Assembly: GCA_964019055.1 (NCBI GenBank)
Contig: OZ025215.1
Span: 8,494,208-8,558,207 of the forward strand
DNA: 64,000 bases
Reading direction: 5' to 3'
Source of the DNA: Anthopleura xanthogrammica
Lineage: Eukaryota; Cnidaria; Anthozoa; Actiniaria; Actiniidae
The position numbers and the translations under genes were made by a program. Below the pieces are notes generated by a model, which was not told where the DNA came from, did not search any database, and worked only from the letters and a program-made list of their open reading frames with translations. The first letter of the stretch is position 1; each line of letters starts with the position of its first letter. Of the stretch, positions 48,601 to 60,600 are shown piece after piece.

Positions 48601-51600
48601 AATAAATGTAAGTACAAAATAAGCCATATCAGGATCACTATATCATCACTTTTTTTCATTTCTGACAGGTTACACATGAGCACATTACACCATCTGTGCC
48701 CTCATCTGATTAACTAATGCACTTTAGAGTATCAAGCTGTTGGTAAGATTATTTTCTCTCTAAGGTCTCTTATTTCAGTCATACTACTCACCTTGACAGT
48801 GCCCATTTTCTTTGGCACGTGGTTAAGAGAACCCACTACCCATCCTTCTAGTCTTTTGGCAAAATTACGAATAGCTTGAGTGAGGGAAGCTAAAAGAACA
48901 AATAAATAATAGTATTAAGAATAGAGGCTTTGCACCATCACATGATAACAGCCATGACAGGAGGCAGGAACCACTGAATCTTGTCTAATTTAATTTAGAA
49001 AAAACCTACTAATGGTCTATCACCAATCGAGCCCTGTGATTGGCTGAGCTACTAGGGGTCTATTAGTGATAGACCTCTAGTAGCGAAAAGCACCAGTTTT
49101 GAAAACCAAAAAATATATATTTAAAGCAAAATCCAAAACTTTTTGCATCCTTTTATTGGACCAATTAATAGGTTTTTACTAAAACAATTAGACCTCTCGC
49201 CCTCATGGGCTATTGACTCGTAGACCATTCAGACTCGAGGACTAATTGTTAATTACATGAGAAAGAATTCAGTTTCTGTTTGTTGTGCCTCCTGTCATGG
49301 CTGCCATCACATGATAGTGCAAAGCCCTTATTCTGAAAAATTTAACATGGTACTAAATATGTGTTTGGAAATCACATTCATAAAAGCTTCAACTTAAGCA
49401 TCTCATGATCAATCTGTTAATTTCAATTTGATTGTAGACTCTTGCTAATAGTTTTTTTAAAGAAATTGTACAGACACTGCAGTCCGATTTCAGACCTTCA
49501 GAGTAAAGAATGTTAGTGTTGCATGTACATTTGAATCTAGTTGTTTGTTCTCAAATGTTTAGAAGATATTTCAAATCCCGAAGGAATCCTGTGTCAAAAA
49601 CCGGTCCAACCTGTTCATATCAAGTTTGGAAAAGTAGTTTTATGGGAGGATTTGTAAGCTAGGTTAGATTTACGATTTGGTTTAATTTGTAAACTTTTGA
49701 GTTTTTCTAGTAAGTAAGTATTAAAGTAAGAAAGTAAGTAAACTCTTTATTTAAAGAGGGTGGCACTAAATAGCCAAAAGACTAATAAACTTGTGGCCCT
49801 TTTCTACTTTGATAGACGAAAAAGGTCAATAAATTGAAAACTATATAGGCATATCAAAACCTATTGTATGCAATATGTTCTCACAATGTTTTTATTGTGT
49901 TAACCAACAGGTACTTACATGGTATTGGTCTGAGCACGTCAGGTATTAGTATCTCTACCAGTGTTTGATAAAGAAGATGATCACAGCTCTTGGTATAAGC
50001 AATTACTGGCTCATATTCACATAAAATCATCAGTTTGGTCTTGGGAAGCCTCTTCTCATTATCTTCATCGTCACTGAAGAATGAACAGATGAAAGAATGT
50101 TAAACATGCCTTCCTAAATAGCTAAGGTGCTTTGATCACTATTGTCTTTCGTAGCAATTATAGTGAGATATTGGGTAGGGTGGAGAGGGGCTCTCTCACT
50201 TCTCTCACACAGGGGAGCATGGGTGGCGTGCACACCTTTCACCAGTGCGACCACGGTTTGAGTCCAACTGGACTTGGTGTCATATGTGAGCAGAGTCCTC
50301 CCTCCCTTAAAAATAATAATTATGTAATCTGAAAAAAAATCTGCCTTACCCAAGTTCTTTTATTTGTGGTGATGTTGACAGCAATTGTCCTCCCTCTTCA
50401 TCTGCTTTCTTCTCTCCAGGCTCGCTAGTATGTCTCCAGAAACTCTGCCACAGGGACTCCACAACTGCAAACTGCAGATTCACTACCACATCTAGGAAAG
50501 CCTATGAGTAAAAAGAAAGACAAGTTCATTAAATAAAAAGCTAGTAAAGTCAGAATTTTCACTATTTGACCATGACCTAGTATGCTAGGTCCGTGACTGA
50601 TGGTAATGGACTCTGAAGAGGCCCTGTTAGAGGTAAAATCCAACAAGTAACATAGCCTGGAAAAGTCAAAACAAGAGCAACAAACTAGAGTTGAATGACA
50701 GAGTGCCGAACAAAAATCTGTGAGTAACACAAGAACATTCTGAAATTGCAACATAGGCAATTTTAAAATTCAGACAGGGAACATGGGTACCACCTAGCAG
50801 GGCTATTCTGAAGAGGAAATATATCAGGCAGCGATAAAGCACATTTTAGAAGTTGCGATTTGTTTCTTCAAGCAAATTTTTCTCTGAGGAAATATTCCAA
50901 GCTCCTGGTGGGATTTCAACCAACAACCTTCAGGTTGCTAGCCAATGTTAACACAATGTTACTAAGACCATGAGATAACTGTATTGATAAATCATGAATG
51001 CATCTTCCAAATAGTCCTGTATAGTCACTGTACTGTACCTCACAGTGCTCTCTGTACATGTCTTGAAAGGTATCTAGATCCTCTTCATGTATACCATCTA
51101 AAAGTCAAGCAAATGACACAAAATGATTAAATGTTATGCAAAGTTCAACTGAAAAACCATGTTAAAACTAGAACACAATGCAAACTTGGGCTACATTTAG
51201 ATGGTACTAGATGATTTTTTACTGTTCAAAAAGCTGTACAATTAGCCATTCTGTTTAAACAGAATTGTGCTATGCAGGGGAAATTCAAATTCCTAGCTGT
51301 GCAAATTTGGGACCAGCAAAATTGAAGTAAAATTTTTACTTGGAAGGGTAAAAAGTGACTGGTACCATGTCAACCTAGTCCAGATAACTTTTATTTTTGT
51401 ACAGATAGCTTTTCCTATGGTTTTCTATCCCCCTTATAAATAAGACGTAACATCAGTCATGTCATACATGTAGGTAAGAGTGTTTACAAGTGAACTTATA
51501 TTTTGCAACCATCTGTCCCTGTACTGGGCTCTTCCGTGAGGTTCGCTCCACACATTCACTACTACTACATTCTATATTACAACACTCAACTCACAGAAAC

Positions 51601-54600
51601 CACCATAAGGCAGGGTAAGTTTAGTGAAATGTTCATTTGCTGTTAAGTGTCATACCTGGAAGTGGAGCTCCTTTAGTGTCCAAGTCTTCAAAGTCAGGTA
51701 GACCCTGTGTTATATCACCAAGGTACTGCTGGTGTTGATGGTGCTGACTCTGCTGTGCTGGATCTGCAGAACCACCAGCTGATGAGGAATAACCATCAGG
51801 TCCCTCGGAACCATCTAGTCTGGCAGGCTTTAGCCTATTAACGTAAACAATTACAACCTATTAATCACTACCACTAGATTTTAACAGTATACTCTGTCCT
51901 TAGTAACAATAGATATTTTCAGCTTGGGCATAATGTTTTCCCATTTCAGACCATGTGTTATCATCTTGAGATTAAGATTCTTTGTTTGAGTTGTATCTAT
52001 ATATTCATGTGTCTTCTCATGTGCACCAGCTAAACAAATAAATAATACTCTAGGGAGAAACACTTGGTCTGAATGGGAAAACATTAGCCCAAGCCAAAAA
52101 GATCTATTATGCCTTGCATAGTCTACATTAGGTTTGAATCCACAGCCCATGTGGGATAGTCAAACAGACTTCTTGACAGAGTCATAAAACACTCACAAAC
52201 TAATAGTCCTACAATCAAAACGACACCTAAATACTTTGTCTCTATCTGATTTGATAAACTGAACATTTCTCTACAATGTTGTACTACCTTTGTTAACACT
52301 ACAACCATTTTCATAATTATGCGACCCAGAAAACTAGCTATAATTCAAGTTGTCTGGGTTTGTCAATCAAATTTTCAATGGTCTGAGCTAGTAAATTTTT
52401 GAGCAACACCAGCCAAAAGGCCAGACATCTTGGGCTGTGCTGGTCGCGTAATTATGAAAATGGGTGTAATACTTATTACTTGTTACCTTTTCTGGGTAGA
52501 TGGAGACTGCCGCAGTGCAACCTGGGAGTCATCTGTTAGTGCATTTAGAGGTGAATTAGGCTTGATACGGATGCCATAATAATGGTATTTAGAATTGCCC
52601 CTGCAAATACATCATTAAAATATAGTAATAAATAAATATTCCATCATGATTAACTAGGGCTTTGGACACATTTTAAGGAGTTCTCTTGACTGGGTTTAAA
52701 ATAGAGTACAACTTGTACTTTCTACAACTATAAAAATGGCTTTATAACTATTGATTCCCATACTTTCCAGAATTAAGGGTTCCAAGTACCAGGTATATAT
52801 CCCAGCATGCGTGGAAATGACAAGGCAATTGTAAAGTCCTGTGTGTTGTGATTGGATGAATTATTGGGAGATAATGGGAAGCCATTCCACTGTTACAGCA
52901 TGCCATAATAATAATGTACATGTTGTAAGTTGGTAACATGTGTTTCCTATTCCTACAAAAACCATTCTAATGCCAATTAAGCTTGGTATATAATAGTAAT
53001 TATTGCATACCTAACACAATTTTCTTTGTTATTCATCGGGTCAACATTATAACACTATTTTCTCTTGGGATTTGCCATCTTGTGAAAACCTCATTCAATA
53101 TGCAATAAGACAGGTACATACCTCGAATGTTTGGCTATGAGCCTATATATCCCTAGGGCCTGTGGCTCTCGAGATATATATGGCTTATAGCCTCCATTCT
53201 CGGCATGTAACTCTCACATATAGGAATATTATATATCTACCTTGTTCCAAGTCTTCTTGTTCTCAGCCCAAGGAATACTGAACGTATCAACTTGCCAAAG
53301 CTTGCAGCATTTACTGGGTCTAGTTTGTGTGTCTGGCAGTGAGTCAAGTAGTGATTGTACAAGGTACTGCGAGGTAAGCTAACTCCCTCTGCTGTTTCAT
53401 AGTTCTCAAGCAACCACTGAACCTAACAGATAACAACACAGTTTGAGACAACAATGTGACACATTTGATACTACAATCTACTTAGACTACAACTAACTGT
53501 GCATGTAGTTGAACTACACTTACAGTAGCTGGCGAAGCCCTGGTAGTATGTGCTATAGGATGACGAGCTATACTCTGTGGCTGCTGACCAGCTACCTGTG
53601 CATATGTCGCTGGTGCAGTGTTAGCAGCTGTCACGACTGTAGGTGTCACTGCTGCGTTAACTGCAGAGAAGGTTTGTGCCTGCTGAGGTTGTGCTGCTGC
53701 ATCCATGTAAGCTGTTGCCGAGGCCTGCTGGGTGAACATTGTGTTGTCATTGTAGTGGAAGGCGTTACTCCTAAAGAAGACACAAAACATCAGAAGGTTA
53801 GAATTCAAGATTTTTATACAAATTATATGTATTCATATGAGGGGATTATTGAGGTAAAATTCCCTTTCTCAGTATGTTTATGCTATATATTTTACTAATA
53901 CACACTAATTGCTAGCCTAGTTCATGTGAAAAATAATTCATATTCTGGTTGAAATTTTCAAACCAATAGTATAAGTCAACTTGCCAAAGCCTTAGGCTGG
54001 TTTTTCACAAGTTATAAATAATAATAAAAAAATTATGATCTTGATAATCTTGATAATCTTGATTAGAATATTCTAGAATCCCAATACATAAAACTACTTA
54101 TCAGACAGATTAATGTAGCCAATCAAAAGGTAAAATTGCCTATTCCTTATGATCTGTAAGACTAGAGTGATTTTACTTAGCTTGTGAAAAAAATTGTCAA
54201 ACTAATAATTATTACTGGTAGCAGACTCTAAATCCATGTTTTTTTTGGTTCTTTATCAACTAATACTTACTAAATAGTCATTTTCCTTTCGAGGGGAAAC
54301 TAAAATCACTCTACTATTTTGTTGGTAGCCTCTATGGTAACCATTTAGACAAACAACATTTTACGAGATGTTGTATACAAATTGCACTATTTCACTATGA
54401 AGTCACATTAAAAACAATCTATCGTTTCAATGCTAAGGATCATGGTCACCCAAAGGGGACAACATGGTAGCAAAACAAATTAAATCATGATAAAATTTGG
54501 CTTATGATATAGTGGAAAGTGAGAGCAGCTAAATGTTACATTAAATATCCAAATGAAAGAAGACTTAGCCTCTATTATTCTTGCCCATGTAAACAAGATA

Positions 54601-57600
54601 TGATGTCATAGTGAAATAGGGCAATTCTAATAGGCGCTGGCATGTATTAGGATCATTCAAATAGAGGTTGCCCTAAACAACAGAGCTTTTACTTCAAAAT
54701 CTAATTTTTGATACTACTGTACAAACCTACTAGTACACGGCATGATGCTTGTATATGATATCCATATCTGGTAGTTAAATATTTTCTGTATGTATATCTA
54801 ATGCTTATATAGTCACAAGTTGCCATCTGATATATGTATGGAGTTCTTGATTATTGCCTCAGGATATATCATGAAAATAATGGAACTGACAAACAGAGCA
54901 GACAAAGCTCTGGACAAAAGATAAAGGGAAGCTAGAATTTAGGTATTTTTGTGCTTTGAGCTTGGATTATTTCTGGGAAAAATTAACTTAATGAAGCTAG
55001 AATTTTTTTGGTTTTTAAAAAACTTCAAAATTTAGAGATGAATTCACAATACAGACCACTAAAATGACAATTACTGCTAATTGGAATTTATTCCATAACA
55101 CCAAGAAAAGGATACTAAATATTTTGGTTAAGTCCCTGTTTTGTGCTGTTTGGCCTTTGTAATTAAAACCTCATATATACATGAATATTCAGAAATATTT
55201 CTATGTTAAAATTACAACATACATTAGTTATTTGTCTAGGTCTTGAAGCTCAACAATACTTATTTGTGATAAATTAGAGAAAAACAGAGTTACTTGTGCA
55301 AAATATACAGGACAAAAGGAAAAGTCAACCGTCTACCAAAATTCATTCAGCTAGTCAAACTAATGTTTACAAGTTACAAACATTACAAAAGGCTAAATAC
55401 CTGATCACAATGATAATATATTACTTAAGCAGAATAACCACACGCACCCATAAGTTTTTATATGCTATTCCAAAAAAAAAAAATTTGCAGTATAGCTCCT
55501 TTTATAAGATCTATCATAATAAATAATATCTTTGGTTAAAAAAGGACTTGAGATTGATGTGGTTAGCTAGCACCTGGTCTTCTATTATGCCTATCGTCAT
55601 GCAAACTATATTTAAAAGTATAAAGTTAACATCTGTTAAGATATTCAGAATGTTTATTTTAATCGTTATTCTCATGTGCTTTGATCAATAAACTCTTCAC
55701 CATCTTTCTCTGCTTAGCAAGGCTTTCAAAACATCACTTTGCTCTACTAAATGTAGGGTAAAGTTTTCAATTTCAGTAATAGAATATAATCAACTTTGTA
55801 CAATCAATACTGAAACAAAATTATTGAAATAAAATATTTGTGAAAAAAGCTGATATTTATTATTGTAGAATTTATGTAATTCCAACAAAAAATAACTATC
55901 AATGTCTGAATTCATTGACAAAAAAATATTTCAATTCCTTGTAAGTTTGGTAAAATAATCTTATTTGAAACCATGGTTTCTTACAAAATAAGAAATGAGG
56001 TAAAATACAGCATGTTTATGTTCTGAGAAGTAAGGTAAAGTTTATCTAAAAAACTTGAAAATTTCTGAGCTTAAAATTAGACCTTTTAAAAGATAGTTAG
56101 CTTTGGTCAGAATATATTACTGACTAAAGGCTTTTAAAATCATTCTGAGAAATTGTGATCAAAAACAGCCTAAGATGATGAAGTCTCATGTTAAGAGCCC
56201 AGTATAAGCATGATCTTGGCTTCTCACAGACTGACAAGAATATTTGCCTTGAAACTAGTTAGAAACCTGTGTTAAAAACATTTCAATTAGATTATCAAAC
56301 TCACATGTATGTGGAAACAGGCATGGCACCAGTCTGAATTCACTCTGATGAACCAATAATGGAAATAAATCCAGCAAAGAATCCAACTACACTTGCTGTA
56401 CTAAGGTTTGATCAAGACTATGATGAATACAGAGCTAGTATGGTTGATTTTGAGACTATCTCTTCTCTATTCACTCATTCACAATAGATCGTCTTGTTAC
56501 CATAGAGAAGCTAGGAGTCTCTTAGGAAAAATGTTTGAAACCAAGACTTTTAATTTCCAACTGAATAAATAAACAGCGGATGTGAATAGGCTGAATGGAT
56601 AATGAGATGCAGGAGTTTTGCCTACAGTCGAGGAAAACAATATCCAAGTGACTAGAAATTTCTATGGAAACATCAAAGAAAAGTAAACCGGCAAAATATA
56701 TATATATAAATAAGGATATCAGAATCGAAAAATTAGTTAACTAAGTGGTATGAAAAAACAGATATATATCTTTTGATTGACTTTCTTATTTATTAAAATA
56801 TCATAAAAGATGAATCACTTTTGGTATATTTAATGTCAACCTTGCGCGACTACTAGAGGCTCGTGCAAAATTGAATGCGAAGTGGACGTAAGACGAAGCA
56901 TAATTTTTATAACAAATGAGGATTACTTGGGTCTTTCATTACCCTTTAGATATAAATGTGTAGAGAATTTAAAGGATCACGACTCGCATGTGTTTCCCTT
57001 TATTCAAAATCCATACAATAGCAGGTGGCAAAACGTGTCAATCATAACTACGAAACAAAAACCGAAAGCCATTGGAGTGTAGACCGCGTTGTTCTGCTAG
57101 AAAAACGATGTCTGGGCAACAGACAAGGCCAATGATAAAAACCTTTACAAGCGATTTAGAACCCTTAACAAAGTATTCGAAAAGTATTCTTAAATCCACC
57201 AATTAAAGATCGAAATGTTCGGTGTACGTGAGAGATACTCACCCTGTACCATTGGGGTAGAGTGCGTGTTCAGCTGTTGCTTCCACGTACTGAACATCTC
57301 CGGTAGTAAAACCTAAAGGAAAAAATCATCTAAGTCAAAATTATGAATTAAGAACTCGAATTTTGAGTGAAAATAAAAGAGTATGGTGAATGCACATGCG
57401 TTATTTGACTTTAGGAGAGGGAAAGAGTGGTCAAAGGAAATGTTTTGATCGAATCAAGATGGTGGTCATGAATGAATACCTTCTTTTGAAATGGCTGCGT
57501 TTGCTTGAAATTCTTCGGGAGATATAACGCTTGCTGCGATAATCTGAGCCGTTCCTGTCTGCTGTAGCGATTGATTTTGCTGTATCTGAGGGGCCTGAAC

Positions 57601-60600
57601 TGCTAACGTTACAGTAGTTTGAGGTAAAGTAGGATGTTGAGCGACTGAATGAGAGATAGTCGAAGGAGTTACGACTATTCCATGCGGAAGACTTGTAGAC
57701 GTGAATTCTGCCTGTGTAACATTGCCAGAACTTCGCGCCGAGGATTGAACTTCTTTCTGTTCAAATCCCTGTTGCGCCACAAACGTCTGTTGGGCCGTCG
57801 CTGCCATAAGATGCTCTACAAAACCCAAATAAACACATTGGCAACGCACGTATGGTTTTCAAGGGGAACTTTGCTCGCTTGCGCCAAACGTTGCATTTCG
57901 TTTAAGCGCCATTTTAACACAAAGTCCAACGAACCGCTTGACAAATTAAGCGCAATATATACTATATTTCACATCAAAAACTAGATTAAATTGTGCTCAG
58001 ACTTTGAACTATGAGGCAATAAAAGCCTCGGGTAAAATGATAAAGTAAAACAGCGTAAAATAAGGGACATTTTTCAAAGGTATTTCAGCACTGCACTCGA
58101 CAAAGCAGCAAAATCGTTCAAGCCAACCCCGAAATCGAAGGGAATAGCATAAAACACTAAAGACGGTTGTAAATTATAACATATATACAAAGCATAGAAT
58201 GGTTCTTGATCAACCAACCAGTTACACAGCAAAACTGCTATGATCGAAGGAACTTCTGGGAAGGATCTGTAACCTTGACTACGGGTCGCCTTGGAGAGTT
58301 TTGGATCGTTCGTTGTGGTAACTACGGAAGAAGAACAACGTCGCAACGCTTTCCGCCGTTCAAGTCCACTCTGTTATTTTCTGTAATCCAATATCCATCG
58401 GGGTGGACCGCATCATGCCTCAGGGGCTCATTATAATGACAATACCAAAAAGGCGGACCTTTTGAATACTTTGAGATAATTAGAAAAATTTGCATACATT
58501 TGAATAATAATCGGCTTTTCTACCATGTGGTCGAATAGTTTTGCTTTCATTATAGATAGAAGTATTATAAAAACAGTTTTTGTAAGGAATGACGATAAAA
58601 CAAACAAAAATGGTTTAGAAAATAAGAATTTGAAATTTTGAAGGGTTTTTGTGTGTGTTTTTTTTCCTTGCCAGTCACAAATCCCATAGTATAGCAGCAC
58701 GCGTCTTGATTCTGTTAGTCTAAAAGCGAATTTTACTTATCAGACACTGAAATATTGAAACTATACAGTATCGACAGCTATTATTATTATTGAAAAAGAA
58801 GAAAGCTAATGATAAGAGAAAAATATTTTTAATCGAATTTTGCGGAGTTAAAAAAATAGTTTAATTGGGCTGGTGTACTAAAAATATTCATTGTGGTTTT
58901 TACTCTGCTGTCTGTAAGTTGATCACGTTGATGTAGACTAATTTTAGCATGAATGTGAAGATTTATATCTTGAGCCACGATAGGAGGCTGCATACTGGCA
59001 GAACGGGTACAATATAAGTAAGCCTTTCTTCTCTTCCTCGCCTATCCTGGCCGGTTCAGTGACTCTTCAAACCTAATGTTTATGCTTCCTTGGTTCCTTC
59101 TCTGTTATTTTTTTTTTTTTCAGTTATTTCTTACTTCCTTAAATTCCTGTAATAATCGATACTGAGAAGTTTCTGGACACCACTGAGTGAATTGTAATGT
59201 TAAACCTGATTTTGGAATGAGAAAAGGGGTTTATCCAAAAAGCAAGACTAGAAAGAGGTCTTCTAGTTTCATCTGGCGGAACAGAAAGTGAAGTCTAGAA
59301 GTCTTAGCTATCAATTCTAAAAAGCAGTTTTATTTTATCAACTGGCTGTGAGCCAAGATGAAGCTATTATCTTTAATGTATCACAAACGAACCACATTCC
59401 AACAGCTGAGACCCCCTTGCAGTGCATGTCACCGCGGCTTCTTTTAACCCAAAGTCACATACAATACTACGATAATTTATGCGTTAATCTATACTGAAGA
59501 TCCCGCAGAAAGGTTGAAAGTGAAAGTGTTGTGCTTTGGGTCATATCATAATATCAATGCTTGCACAGCCAGTAGATACATCTGAATAAATACTGATGTC
59601 TTTGTATTATGCATGGTGATAATCTGACCTGCACGCTGCACGTAGGGTTGAAAAGTGAATGAGAGGTTAAACTTAGCTAAACGCTCTCTGTAAGCATCAC
59701 CCACGACTGAAACACTATCATGTGTCTGGTGATATATACTTTATTTACTGTCGAACCTAGACTCGTACGGTCACCTCTAGTTAAGCGCACTTCTCTATTA
59801 TGGACACTTTCTTTATTCACTTATGAACGACGTTCATGTTGGGGGCTATATTTGCCCGAGGTGGGGGGGGGGGAGGGCTCTGATATGAGAGGGACGGGGA
59901 TGCTCGCCGTACCTTTTAATTTAGGGTTGATTTTCGTTATGTTCCTTTTAGGGTGTTCAAACGAAAAACTAACTGAAATGCTGTCAAGTTAGCGTCATTT
60001 TTGTACCATTTAGGGGTGAACCTTGGGATTATTATGTCTATGAGAAAGAGAATATTGGTACATTTTAGGGGTCATTTTCAAAATTTCCGACGAGTATCCC
60101 CGACCCTCTATATATGGGAGTCCCCCCCCCCCCCCCCCCCGGTATATTTGTAAACTAGAATGATCTTTGACTCGTGTGAAACGATGAGAGCATAACTAAT
60201 ATTTGTATTTAATTTTAACTTAGATGTGGAGCAAAATCCTTCGGTTGAATATGCTTACTAAACAATTTAATTAGTTAAATATCCCACTGCACTCAGCCTC
60301 ACATGTTGTACTTGATAATTTATACATTCAGAAGTTTGCTCCGGTCTGAAGAAAGTTTACGTTTTACCAAACCTACGGTATAAGAAATAAAGTTTCTATA
60401 GGCAAATTTTGCGTATCTAAAGGGGGTCGTAAGAAAAGGAATGATGAATAATAAATCTTCGTAGCGATAAGAAATCATTGGATTTCATGAATATCCAGAA
60501 GAATAGAAACCTTTCTTTTTTTTGGTTTAGAGTTGGAAAATTCTGAATACGCCCCTGCGAAAGGTGTATAGGTTGAAGGTCATAGCCGGTGGCGTAGCGA

